This document shows, piece by piece, positions 8,225 through 16,099 of a DNA stretch of 59,713 nt. The notes below the pieces were generated by a model. That model worked only from the letters and a program-made list of their open reading frames with translations. It did not search any database and was not told where the DNA came from. The translations under genes were made by a program, and so were the position numbers. The first letter of the stretch is position 1, and each line of letters opens with the position of its first letter. This DNA is from Thermoactinospora rubra (lineage in GTDB: Bacteria > Actinomycetota > Actinomycetes > Streptosporangiales > Streptosporangiaceae): contig NZ_KZ084325.1 in the NCBI RefSeq assembly GCF_002093975.1, positions 315,040 to 374,752 of the forward strand, read 5' to 3'.

Positions 8225-9122
8225 GGAGGCAAGGGTCTCTGAGATCCGCGCGTTCAACCGCTTCTACACCAAGGTCATCGGGGTGGTCCGGGACGGCATG
8301 ATGGACTCGCCGTACTCGCTCACCGAGGCCCGGGTGATCTACGAGCTGGCCCAGGCCGGCCAGATGGAGACCGCCGAGCTGCGGCGGCTGCTCGGCCTGG
8401 ACGCCGGGTACCTCAGCCGGATCATGGCCCGCCTGGAGTCCGACGGGCTGGTCGCCAGGGAGCGCTCGGCGGCCGACGGGCGCAGGCAGGTCGTCCGGCT
8501 GACCGAGGCCGGCACGGAGGTCTTCCGCCACCTGGACCGGCGCTCTGCCGAGGAGGTCAAGGGGTTGCTCGCGCCGCTGACCGAGGAGCAGCAGCAGCGC
8601 CTGGTGGGCAGCATGCGGTCCATCCGCGAGCTGCTGGAGCCCTCCGGGGAGCGCAAGCCGTACGTCATCCGGCCGCCGCGGACCGGCGACCTCGGCTGGG
8701 TGGTCTGGCGGCACGGCGTGCTGTACTCCAGGGAGTACGGCTGGGGCCCGGCCTTCGAGCAGACCGTGGCCCGCATCTGCGCCGACCTCGACTTCGGCAG
8801 GGACGCCGGGTGGATCGCCGAGATCGACGGCTCGCCGGTCGGGTGCGTCTTCTGCGTCCATCGCGACGACCAGACCGCCCAGCTGCGGATGCTGCTGGTC
8901 GAGCCGTCCGCCCGGGGGCTGGGCATCGGCGGGCGGCTCGTGGAGGAGTGCCTGCGGCACGCGCGGGAGCGCGGCTACAAGCGGATCATGCTGTGGACCC
9001 GCGGCTGCCTGGCCAGCGCCCGCAGGATCTACCAGGCCAACGGGTTCGCGCTGGAGTCGGAGGAGCCCGGCGTCGAGAACGGCGTGCCGGTCACCGAGCA
9101 GATCTGGGCGCGGGAACTCTAG
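8211..9122 (+). CDS. MarR-type regulator fused to GNAT acetyltransferase
   Basis: About 303 residues. Residues 1-145 form a MarR winged-helix domain (LTEARVIYELA, LLGLDAGYLSRIMARLESDGLV, wing RSAADGRRQVVRLTEAG). Residues 150-303 form a GNAT domain with the acetyl-CoA loop VEPSARGLGIGGRLVEE and a C-terminal ARRIYQANGF. The fusion is a recognised actinobacterial family; the acetyl acceptor is unknown. The start is uncertain: TTG 8199, ATG 8205 and ATG 8211 are in frame and none has a clear ribosome-binding site. I took 8211, which leaves 14 residues before FNRFYT, as in relatives. Confidence 0.85.
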   Translation: MNSLTEARVSEIRAFNRFYTKVIGVVRDGMMDSPYSLTEARVIYELAQAGQMETAELRRLLGLDAGYLSRIMARLESDGLVARERSAADGRRQVVRLTEAGTEVFRHLDRRSAEEVKGLLAPLTEEQQQRLVGSMRSIRELLEPSGERKPYVIRPPRTGDLGWVVWRHGVLYSREYGWGPAFEQTVARICADLDFGRDAGWIAEIDGSPVGCVFCVHRDDQTAQLRMLLVEPSARGLGIGGRLVEECLRHARERGYKRIMLWTRGCLASARRIYQANGFALESEEPGVENGVPVTEQIWAREL

Positions 9123-9178
9123 CGGGCCGCCGGTCGGGCGGCCCGGCCAGCCGCCCGCCGAACCGCTCTGACACGCCG

Positions 9179-9205
9179 AAGCCCGGGAACCTGCGTCCCG
9201 GGCTT
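9179..9205. terminator. Convergent terminator hairpin
   Basis: Perfect 10-bp stem AAGCCCGGGA/TCCCGGGCTT (9179-9188, 9196-9205) with a 7-nt loop, midway between the MarR-GNAT stop and the dps stop. The A and T ends make it usable on both strands. Confidence 0.8.
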
Positions 9206-9232
9206 GCGGCGTCGCCGACGTCCGGCGCGGCC

Positions 9233-9700
9233 TCAGCGCTGCGCCTGGAACATCCAGTGCTGCTTCTCCAGGTCACGGGCGACGTCGATGAGCAGGTCCT
9301 GGGTCACGGGATCGGGCTCGGCGGTCGCCTCGATGCGCTCGCGCATCCGCTTGATGACGCCTTCGAGCAGATCGGTGAAGGTCGCCACCACCTTGCCCGT
9401 CTCGATCCACCCGGCCTCGGGCTGCTGGATCTTCGTCGTCGAGGCCACTGTCGAGGAGCGGCCGTCCGGGTTCACGCCCAGCGCCACGGCGCGCTCGGCG
9501 ACCGTGTCGGTGTGCGCCCTGGCGATGGCGACGAGCTCGTCCAGCTGCAGGTGCAGCGAGCGGAACTGGGAGCCGACGACGTTCCAGTGCGCCTGCTTGG
9601 CCACGAGCGTCAGGTCGACGAGGTCCACCAACGCGCCCTGCAGCGCCTCGGCGACGACGGTCTTGGCCTGGCCGGACAGCGATCCGGTGATGGGTGCCAT
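9233..9700 (-). CDS. dps: Dps-family ferritin-like DNA protection protein
   Basis: 155-residue miniferritin that oxidises and stores iron as a dodecamer and protects DNA from peroxide. The inter-subunit ferroxidase ligands are present with the usual spacing: His38 (KQAHWN), His50, Asp54 and Glu69. The N-terminus is short with only one lysine, so strong DNA binding by an N-terminal tail is not obvious. ATG 9700 has GGAGGG 8 nt upstream. It is divergent from the MerR gene across 152 bp. Confidence 0.92.
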   Translation of the reverse strand: MAPITGSLSGQAKTVVAEALQGALVDLVDLTLVAKQAHWNVVGSQFRSLHLQLDELVAIARAHTDTVAERAVALGVNPDGRSSTVASTTKIQQPEAGWIETGKVVATFTDLLEGVIKRMRERIEATAEPDPVTQDLLIDVARDLEKQHWMFQAQR

Positions 9701-9816
9701 GAGCTTGTCCCTCCGTCGTTCGGCAGTGTTGGCTCTCTTAGAAGAACCCCCGTTACCTGCCCCTTTCTTCCCTGATGTCCGTATTTCAGTCCTTTCGCTA
9801 CCCCTCCCCTCCTACA

Positions 9817-9846
9817 TTGACACTGCAATTGTGACAGTGTCATAGT
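9817..9846 (+). promoter_or_regulatory. Promoter with dyad operator for the MerR-VIT operon
   Basis: TTGACA (9817-9822) and CATAGT (9841-9846) are separated by 18 bp. The dyad TGACACTG/CAGTGTCA (9818-9825, 9835-9842, 9-bp gap) fills the spacer, which is the classical position for a MerR-family activator that twists an overlong spacer. The start would fall about 9853, the A of the ATG, so the mRNA is probably leaderless. Confidence 0.65.
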
Positions 9847-9852
9847 GGGGGC

Positions 9853-10500
9853 ATGGCGGAGACCTGGACGATCGGCGAGCTGGCGCGGCGGGCGGCGGAT
9901 GCGCTCGGCCCCGCGGCGCAGCCCGTCAACGGCCGGGTCCGCGAGGTGCCCGGCGAGCGGCTGATCCGCTGGTACACCACGATCGGCCTCGTGGATCCCC
10001 CGCTGACCCGGCGCGGCAGGATCGCCAGGTACGGCAGGCGCCACCTCCTCCAGCTGGTCGCCGTCAAGCGGCTCCAGGCCGAGGGCCGGTCCATCGCCGA
10101 GATCCAGGCCGCGCTGGCGGGGGCGACCGACGCCGTCCTGGAGCGGATCGCGGGGGTGCCGGACGCCGCTGTCGACGGCGAGGCCCGGCCGCACCAGGGC
10201 GAGGCCCCACTGCGGCAGGCGGCCCCGGCCCGCACCCGCTTCTGGGCCCGGCCGCCCGTCCCCGCGGCCGAGCCGCCCGCCCCCGCGGCCGAGTCATCCG
10301 TCCCCACCACGACCAGCCCGCCCAGCCGTACCGCCGGCGAGGCCGGACCGCTCGCCACGCTTCCCGCCCTCCGGCTGGCCCCAGGCGTCACCCTGCTGCT
10401 CGACGGCGCTCGCCGTACCCCATCGACCCAGGACATCGAGGCAGTCCTCGCCGCGGCCGGGCCGCTCGTGGAGGTGCTCGAGGCAAGGAGGCTCCTATGA
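9853..10500 (+). CDS. MerR-family regulator with a long Pro/Ala tail
   Basis: 215 residues. The MerR HTH spans about residues 5-90: WTIGELARRA, then RLIRWYTTIGLVDPP and RYGRRHLLQLVAVKRLQAEG with SIAEIQAAL. The usual tyrosine helix is replaced by a Pro/Ala/Glu-rich linker (about 105-170) and a short C-terminal segment without cysteines or a clear ligand domain. It overlaps the VIT/vWA gene by ATGA, so the two are translationally coupled and the regulator probably controls its own operon through the dyad in front of it. Ligand unknown. Confidence 0.85.
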   Translation: MAETWTIGELARRAADALGPAAQPVNGRVREVPGERLIRWYTTIGLVDPPLTRRGRIARYGRRHLLQLVAVKRLQAEGRSIAEIQAALAGATDAVLERIAGVPDAAVDGEARPHQGEAPLRQAAPARTRFWARPPVPAAEPPAPAAESSVPTTTSPPSRTAGEAGPLATLPALRLAPGVTLLLDGARRTPSTQDIEAVLAAAGPLVEVLEARRLL

Positions 10501-12761
10501 AGATCACGTCGCTCGACCCCGCCGGCTGCCGCCCCCTGGAGGACGCCGGGCTGGGCGCGCTGGAGACCGAGCGCGGCAACCTCCCGCTGGAGAGCCTGGA
10601 CGTCGCGGCCGACATCTCGGGCCTCATCGCGGGCGTCAAGGTGGCGCAGACCTTCCGCAACCCGTTCGACGTGCCGCTGGAGGCCACCTACGTGTTCCCG
10701 CTGCCCGACCGGGCGGCGGTCACGGGGTTCCGCATGGAGGCCGACGACCGCGTGGTCGAGGGCGTGCTCAAGGAGCGGGCCGAGGCCAGGGCCGACTACG
10801 ACCAGGCCCTGCGCGAGGGCAGGAGGGCCGCGATCGCCGAGGAGGACAGGTCCGACGTCTTCACGATCCGCGTGGGCAACATCGTCCCCGGCGAGCGCGT
10901 CACCGTACGGCTGACGCTCAGCCAGCCCCTGCCGTACGAGGACGGCGCGGCCACCTTCCGCTTCCCCCTGGTCGTGGCGCCCCGCTACATCCCCGGCACG
11001 CCCCTGGACGGCCCGCAGGCCGGCTCGGGCACGGCTCCCGACACCGACGCCACCCCCGACGCCTCCCGCATCACTCCCCCGGTGCTGCTGCCCGGCTTCC
11101 CCAACCCGGTACGGCTCTCGCTGGCCGCCACCGTCGACCCGGCCGGGCTGGAGCTGCGGGAGCTGGCCTCCAGCCTGCACGTGGTGGAGCAGGACGGCAT
11201 GACCGTGCGGGTACGGCCGGGCGAGCGGCTGGACCGCGACTTCATCCTGCGCCTGGCCTTCGACGCCTCCACCTCGCTCCAGCTCGACGGCGAGGGGGTC
11301 TTCGCGCTGACCGTGGTGCCGCCGGAGCTGCCCACGGCCCGGACGCCCCGCGACGTGGCGCTGGTCCTGGACCGCTCGGGCAGCATGGGCGGCTGGAAGA
11401 TGGTCGCCGCCAGGCGGGCGGCCGCGCGGATCGTCGACACCCTCACCGCCGGGGACAGGTTCGCGGTGCTGACCTTCGACACCAGCGTGGAGAGCGCCTT
11501 CGAGGGGCTCGTGGAGGCCACCGACCGCAACCGCTACCGCGCCGTGGAGCACCTGGCCCGGGTGGACGCGCGCGGCGGCACCGAGCTGCTGGAGCCGCTG
11601 CGCCGCGCGATCTCCCTGCTCGGCGACCCGGCCAGGGAACGGGTCCTGGTGCTCGTCACCGACGGCCAGGTGGGCAACGAGGACCAGATCCTCGAGCGCG
11701 TCGGCGGCGCCCTGTCGGCCATGCGCGTGCACGTGGTCGGCATCGACCGAGCCGTCAACGCCGGGTTCCTGGGACGGCTGGCCGGGCTGGGCGCGGGCCG
11801 CTGCGAGCTGGTGGAGTCCGAGGACCGGCTGGACGCCGCGATGGAGCAGATCCACCGCAGGATCGGCGCGCCGCTGGTGACGGATCTGTCGCTGAAGGGG
11901 CTGGAGGCCCACGACGTCACCCACCTGGGGTCGATCTTCCCCGGGGTGCCGCTGCGGGTGTTCGGCCGCTACCGGGAGGCCGGGCCGGTCACCGTACGCG
12001 GGCTGGCCTCGGGCGCGCCGTGGGAGCAGACCGTCGAGCCGACGACGGCGGCCAGCCCGGCGCTGAAGGCGGTGTGGGCCCGCGCCCGCCTGCGCGAGCT
12101 GGAGGACCGCTACGCGATGGGCGAGCACGAGCTGGAGGCGCGGATCGTCGAGACGTCGCTGGCCACGGGCGTGCTGTGCCGGTTCACGGCCTACGTGGCG
12201 GTCGACTCTCGGGTCGTGGCCGAGGGCGGGCCGGGGCACCACGTGATCCAGCCCGTCGAGCTGCCCAGCGGCTGGCAGCCGCCGCTGCCGCCGCCCGCCG
12301 TGCCGATGATGGCGGCGGGCGCGGCCATGCCCATGGGCTTCCAGGAGCAGGCGGCCACGTTCGCCGGGGCCGCCGCGCCACCGGCCATGGCCGCCTTCCG
12401 CGGGCCGGGCTTCGCCAAGGCGGCCCCGCAGGGCAAGGCGCGCCCACGTGACGAGTTCGTGGCCGAGCAGCTGGCGACCGAGCTGGAACGGCTGCGCACC
12501 CCCACCCCCGACGGCGCCTCCGGCCGCGCGGCCTACCTCACCGACCTGGCCAGCCGCCTGGCCGCGCTGGCCGCCCACCTGGGCGGGCACGCCGAGCTGG
12601 AGGCCCTCGCCAGGGAGCTGGAGCGAGCCGAGCAGCCGGACGCCGACGTCGAAGCGCTGTGGCGGCGCGCGGTGGAGGTGCTCACCCGGCTCGCGGGCGG
12701 CGGCCGGGAACAGGGCGGCCAGAAGCAGGGACGGCGCGGCGCGTTCTGGAAGCGGACCTGA
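10497..12761 (+). CDS. VIT and von Willebrand A domain protein
   Basis: 754-residue protein. A VIT domain (about residues 30-155; QTFRNPFDVPLEATYVFPLPD) is followed by a vWA domain (about 285-455) with the MIDAS motif DRSGSMGG and later DGQVGNEDQ. The C-terminal third holds a Pro/Ala/Met-rich linker and a helical region. No signal peptide or membrane segment is seen, so it is probably intracellular, unlike animal inter-alpha-trypsin inhibitor heavy chains. Its partner is unknown; vWA domains usually mediate metal-dependent protein contacts. It is coupled to the upstream MerR gene by a 4-bp overlap. Confidence 0.87.
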   Translation: MKITSLDPAGCRPLEDAGLGALETERGNLPLESLDVAADISGLIAGVKVAQTFRNPFDVPLEATYVFPLPDRAAVTGFRMEADDRVVEGVLKERAEARADYDQALREGRRAAIAEEDRSDVFTIRVGNIVPGERVTVRLTLSQPLPYEDGAATFRFPLVVAPRYIPGTPLDGPQAGSGTAPDTDATPDASRITPPVLLPGFPNPVRLSLAATVDPAGLELRELASSLHVVEQDGMTVRVRPGERLDRDFILRLAFDASTSLQLDGEGVFALTVVPPELPTARTPRDVALVLDRSGSMGGWKMVAARRAAARIVDTLTAGDRFAVLTFDTSVESAFEGLVEATDRNRYRAVEHLARVDARGGTELLEPLRRAISLLGDPARERVLVLVTDGQVGNEDQILERVGGALSAMRVHVVGIDRAVNAGFLGRLAGLGAGRCELVESEDRLDAAMEQIHRRIGAPLVTDLSLKGLEAHDVTHLGSIFPGVPLRVFGRYREAGPVTVRGLASGAPWEQTVEPTTAASPALKAVWARARLRELEDRYAMGEHELEARIVETSLATGVLCRFTAYVAVDSRVVAEGGPGHHVIQPVELPSGWQPPLPPPAVPMMAAGAAMPMGFQEQAATFAGAAAPPAMAAFRGPGFAKAAPQGKARPRDEFVAEQLATELERLRTPTPDGASGRAAYLTDLASRLAALAAHLGGHAELEALARELERAEQPDADVEALWRRAVEVLTRLAGGGREQGGQKQGRRGAFWKRT

Positions 12762-12836
12762 CGCCGGAGCGGAGCGCCGCGTCGACGTCGCCTGCACGCC
12801 GGGCGTCGGCCTGCGCTACCCAATTCATCCGCAGTG

Positions 12837-12856
12837 CTCCGGCCTTTAGGCCGGGG
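12837..12856. mobile_element. IS200/IS605-type end-like hairpin
   Basis: 8-bp stem (12837-12844 with 12849-12856, one G-T pair) with a TTTA loop. Its CCGGCC-TTTA-GGCCGG core resembles the hairpin at the right end of the tnpB element (14239-14260). It may be the left end of that element, about 1.4 kb away, or the remnant end of another copy. The 159 bp between the VIT gene stop and 12921 hold this hairpin and the terminator but no gene. Confidence 0.4.
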
Positions 12857-12892
12857 TGAAGCGGACTCTCCCGCGTAGCGGGGCAGGGAAAA

Positions 12893-12919
12893 GCCGATCC
12901 GCCGTCAAGGCGGATCGGC
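12893..12919. terminator. Perfect 11-bp stem-loop terminator
   Basis: GCCGATCCGCC/GGCGGATCGGC (12893-12903, 12909-12919) with loop GTCAA, preceded by AAAA on the plus strand. It lies 1 nt beyond the antitoxin stop codon and downstream of the VIT gene, so it can end both transcripts. Confidence 0.75.
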
Positions 12920-12920
12920 G

Positions 12921-13094
12921 TCATCCGGCGGAATTGGGATGGGTTTGCTGACCGGCCCACCACTGGTAGGGGACCAGGACCGCGTACGGCGTGCCGTTTC
13001 GTTCGACGATGGTGACCTCGCCGAGGTAGTGGGCGGCATTGACCCGATCACCGAGTCGTTCCCTGGTTTCTCGAATACCCATGCGAATATCCAT
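12921..13094 (-). CDS. Orphan Phd/YefM-type antitoxin-like protein
   Basis: 57-residue protein resembling the N-terminal DNA-binding part of Phd/YefM antitoxins (ETRERLGDRVNAAHYLGE, then VTIVERNGTPYAVLVPYQWW). The C-terminal toxin-neutralising tail is very short. No toxin gene follows: only a terminator and the end of the VIT gene lie downstream. It starts 25 bp from the remnant tnpB start, in divergent orientation. TACCAT ends 7 nt before the ATG, suggesting leaderless transcription. It could be a solitary repressor, a decayed toxin-antitoxin half, or cargo of the mobile element. Confidence 0.65.
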   Translation of the reverse strand: MDIRMGIRETRERLGDRVNAAHYLGEVTIVERNGTPYAVLVPYQWWAGQQTHPNSAG

Positions 13095-13118
13095 AGATCG
13101 AATGGTACACTTGTTACC

Positions 13119-14175
13119 GTGCAGCATCCGGCAGGACGCTCGGGAACGGGGCTTGCCGTACATCTCGGACGCCGAGCTGTCCAAGCGGGTCATCACCGAG
13201 GCGAAGCAGACACCGCAGCGGGCCTGGCTGGGCGAGGTGTCCTCCGTGGTGCTCCAGCAGGCGCTGGCAGACCTGAATGCCGCCTACCGGAACTTCTTCG
13301 CCTCGATCACCGGCAAGCGCAAGGGGGCGAAGGTCGCCCCGCCGAAGTTCCGGTCCCGCAAGGACAGGCGGCAGGCCATCCGCTTCATCCACAACGCCCG
13401 GTTCCAGATCACGGTAGGCGGGAAGCTGCGCCTGCCGAAGATCGGCGACGTGAAGGTGCGCTGGTCCCGGCGACCGCCGTCGGAGCCGTCCAGCGTGACG
13501 GTCGTCAAGGACGCATCCGGCCGGCACTTCGCGTCGTTCGTGGTCGAGGTCGGCGAGCAGTCGCTGCCGGAGACGACCGCCGAGGTCGGCATCGACCTGG
13601 GCTTGACCCACTTCGCGGTGCTGTCGGACGGCCGGAAGATCGACAACCCTCGGTTCCTGCGCCGCGCCGAACGCCGGTTGAAGAAAGCCCAGCAGGCGCT
13701 GTCCCGCAAGGAGAAGGGGTCGAACAACCGGGCCAAGGCGCGAGCCAAGGTCGCCAAGGCACACGCCCGGATGGCCGATGCGCGCCGGGACTTCACGCAC
13801 AAGCTCTCCACCCGCATCATCCGCGAGAGCATCCAAGCGGTGATAGTGGAGGACCTGTCCGTGAAGGGCCTGGCCCGCACGAAGTTCGCCAAGTCCGTCC
13901 ACGACGCCGGGTGGGGCCAGTTCACGGCGATGCTCGCCTACAAGGCCGCCCGGCACGGCCGGACCTTCACCAAGATCGACCGCTGGTTCCCCAGCTCGAA
14001 GCTGTGCTCGGCGTGCGGTGCCGTTGCCGAGTCGATGCCGCTGAACGTCCGGACGTGGGCCTGCTCATGCGGGGCGGGCCACGACCGGGACGTCAACGCC
14101 GCGATCAACATCCTCGCCGCCGGGCAGGCGGAGAGGCTAAACGCCTGCAGAGGGACCGTAAGACCCTCCGCCTGA
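13119..14175 (+). pseudogene. tnpB: 5'-deleted TnpB (IS200/IS605-type RNA-guided nuclease)
   Basis: The frame from about 13123 to 14175 matches TnpB from roughly its residue 38 onward. RuvC-like residues are intact: Asp in VGIDLGLTHFAVL, Glu in VIVEDLSVKG and Asp in GHDRDVNAAINIL. The zinc finger (CSACG, then CSCG) is also present. Family members begin with a segment of the type MQLRYxFRxYPxPxQ followed by about 20 residues; here GTG CAG (13119-13124), apparently the original start, is followed at once by the coding sequence for IRQDARERG in a different frame. About 100 bp has therefore been lost with a frameshift. Translation could restart at ATG 13102 with a foreign N-terminus, but function is doubtful. 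No tnpA is present. Confidence 0.8.
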
Positions 14176-14268
14176 CGGAGGGCAGAACCCGATGAAACAG
14201 GAAGCCGCAGAAGCGCCGCACACGCGGCGCAGGCTGAATCCCCGGCCTTCAGACCGGGGAGCGCGTCA
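14150..14268 (+). ncRNA. Probable omega (reRNA) scaffold and right end of the tnpB element
   Basis: In IS200/IS605 elements the tnpB 3' end and following non-coding segment form the guide RNA scaffold. Here three stems follow each other: CCCTCCG/CGGAGGG, GCGCCGC/GCGGCGC and TCCCCGG/CCGGGGA (14239-14245, 14254-14260). The element probably ends at GTCAA near 14268, so the guide would be the flank from about 14269, which lies in the 3' end of the YciI gene. Boundaries are estimated. Confidence 0.55.
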
Positions 14269-14532
14269 AGAGTAGAGGGGACGCCACTCCCTGAGCTGGA
14301 CGATCTCGTAGGCGCCCACGGCCGTGTAGGGGTCGCGCGCCAGGATGCCGTGGACCTCCGCCTCGTCGGCGACGTCGTAGACGTGCAGGGCGCCGCCGTC
14401 GTCGGCCCACGGCCCGGCGGTCACCAGCTTGCCCTGGGCCTTCAGCCTGCCCAGGTGCTCGCGGTGGGCCGGGCGGGCCGCCAGCCGCCGCGGGTCGTCG
14501 GTGAAGGCGATCTGCAGGACGAACATGGTCAT
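14266..14532 (-). CDS. YciI family protein
   Basis: 88-residue YciI/YCII-domain protein (ferredoxin-like fold). Conserved features are RRLAARPAHREHLGRL, GPWADDGGALHVYD and ARDPYTAVGAYE. The family includes dehalogenase-like and ligand-binding proteins, with a conserved His-Asp pair; function here is unknown. Its last codons and stop lie exactly at the right boundary of the tnpB element, so the element inserted at or just after the end of this gene. ATG 14532 is chosen, with ATG 14526 as an alternative. It is divergent from the Crp-family regulator across 49 bp. Confidence 0.8.
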   Translation of the reverse strand: MTMFVLQIAFTDDPRRLAARPAHREHLGRLKAQGKLVTAGPWADDGGALHVYDVADEAEVHGILARDPYTAVGAYEIVQLREWRPLYS

Positions 14533-14566
14533 GCCCGGCACGCTAGGCACCTGCCGCGGATCATGC

Positions 14567-14582
14567 TGTATCACCGGATACA
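14567..14582. promoter_or_regulatory. Palindrome TGTATC-N4-GATACA overlapping the Crp-type start
   Basis: A 6-bp perfect dyad with a 4-bp centre ends on the A of the ATG at 14582. Its position between two divergent genes and across the regulator's start suggests an autoregulatory operator. Confidence 0.45.
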
Positions 14583-15223
14583 TGACGCACGCGCTGGCCG
14601 GTCTGCCGATGTTCCGCGGGGTGCGGCTGGACGACGTCCCGGCGAGCCGGCGACGCCATCCGGCCGGCCGGGTGCTGTGCACGCAGGGCGATCCGGCCGA
14701 CCAGCTCATCGTCCTGCTCGAAGGGCGGGTCAAGGCCGCGAGGCTCACCGCCGAGGGCCGCGAGCTGGTGCTCGGGATCTACGATCCGCCGGTCGCCTTC
14801 GACAAGACGGCGCTGCTGACCGGCGACCGCCATCGCGCCACGCTCACCGCGGTGACACCGGTGGAGGTGGCGTCGGTGCCGCGCGAGGCGGTGCTGCGGC
14901 TGATCGCCACCGAGCCCGCCGTGTCGGCCAGGCTCCTGGTGACCCTCGCCCGCGCCGTGCGCGACCTCGACGAGCGGCTGGCCGACGTCGCCCTGTCGGA
15001 CGTCCCGACCCGCGTGGCCCGTTGGCTGGTACGGCATGCCGTACCCTCCGGCCGGATCCCGCTGCCCGGCGGCCAGGCCGGGCTGGGGGCGCAGATCGGC
15101 GCGACGCGGGTGAGCGTGAACCGGGCCCTGCGCGGTCTGGAGCGGCGCGGCCTGATCGCCATCGGCGACCGGGAGGTGACGGTCAGGGACCTGGCGGCGC
15201 TGTCCGGCCTGGCCGGGGTCTAG
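14582..15223 (+). CDS. Crp/Fnr-family transcription regulator
   Basis: 213 residues. An N-terminal cyclic-nucleotide-binding-like barrel (about 10-125; LCTQGDPADQLIVLLEGRVKAARL) is joined by a dimer helix to a winged HTH (about 145-205; PTRVARWLVRHA, GLGAQIGATRVSVNRALRGLERRGLI). The phosphate-binding cassette FGE is replaced by FDKTALL, so cAMP binding is not assured. No Fnr-type cysteine cluster is seen. It is followed after 9 bp by the homocysteine methyltransferase gene, with which it may form an operon. Confidence 0.87.
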   Translation: MTHALAGLPMFRGVRLDDVPASRRRHPAGRVLCTQGDPADQLIVLLEGRVKAARLTAEGRELVLGIYDPPVAFDKTALLTGDRHRATLTAVTPVEVASVPREAVLRLIATEPAVSARLLVTLARAVRDLDERLADVALSDVPTRVARWLVRHAVPSGRIPLPGGQAGLGAQIGATRVSVNRALRGLERRGLIAIGDREVTVRDLAALSGLAGV

Positions 15224-15232
15224 CCTGGTCGG

Positions 15233-16087
15233 GTGGAGACGCTCGTCCTCGACGGTGGCCTGGCCACCCACCTGGAGACGCTCGGCGCCGACCTCGGCGA
15301 CGAGCTGTGGTCGGCGCGGCTGCTGCTGGAGGACCCGGCGCTGATCCGCCGCGTCCACGCCGACTACTTCGCCGCCGGGGCCGAGGTGGCCACGACCGCG
15401 AGCTACCAGGCGTCGCTGCCCGGGTTCATGCGGCGCGGGCTGAGCGTGGCCGAGGCCGAGCGGCTGATCCGGCTGTCGGTGGAGCTGGCGCGGCAGGCGC
15501 GGGACGAGCACGGGTCAGGACTGGTGGCGGCCTCGGTCGGCCCCTACGGGGCGTACCTGGCCGACGGGTCGGAGTACACCGGCGCCTACGACCTGGACGA
15601 GGACGGCCTGCTGGCCTGGCACCGGCCCCGCTGGGAGATCCTCGCCGGCGCCGGGGCCGACCTGCTGGCCGTCGAGACCATCCCCTCCTACCCCGAGGCG
15701 CGGGCGCTGGCCAGGCTGCTGGCCGACTCGCCCGGCGTGCGGGCCTGGGTGAGCTTCTCCTGCCGCGACGACGAGCACATCAACGACGGGACGCCGCTGG
15801 CGGAGGCGGCCAAGCTGTTCGACGGCCTGCCGCAGGTCGTGGCCGTGGGAGTCAACTGCACCGCGCCGCGGTTCGTCCCGGGCCTGGTCGCCCGGCTCCA
15901 CGCCAAGCCGGCCGTCGCCTACCCCAACTCCGGGGAGACCTGGAACGCCACGCTGCGACGCTGGGTGGGGCTGGCCGACCCGGTGGAGTACGGCCAGGCC
16001 GCCGCCACGTGGGGGGCCGAGCTGGTGGGCGGCTGCTGCCGCACGACGCCGGAGCACATCAGGCAGATCCGGCTGCACCTGACCTGA
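15233..16087 (+). CDS. mmuM: Homocysteine S-methyltransferase
   Basis: 284-residue enzyme that transfers a methyl group, typically from S-methylmethionine or S-adenosylmethionine, to homocysteine to give methionine. The TIM-barrel family marks are LDGGLATHLE, the zinc ligand Cys in VNCTAP and the GGCCRTTPEHI pair near the C-terminus. The start is GTG 15233. Length fits MmuM rather than the large MetH. It lies immediately downstream of the Crp-type regulator. Confidence 0.9.
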   Translation: METLVLDGGLATHLETLGADLGDELWSARLLLEDPALIRRVHADYFAAGAEVATTASYQASLPGFMRRGLSVAEAERLIRLSVELARQARDEHGSGLVAASVGPYGAYLADGSEYTGAYDLDEDGLLAWHRPRWEILAGAGADLLAVETIPSYPEARALARLLADSPGVRAWVSFSCRDDEHINDGTPLAEAAKLFDGLPQVVAVGVNCTAPRFVPGLVARLHAKPAVAYPNSGETWNATLRRWVGLADPVEYGQAAATWGAELVGGCCRTTPEHIRQIRLHLT

Positions 16088-16099
16088 CGCCCGCCGCCG

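Noticed and set aside
14582..15223. Calling the Crp-type protein cAMP-responsive or an Fnr oxygen sensor
   Set aside because: The phosphate-binding cassette is not conserved and no cysteine cluster is present.
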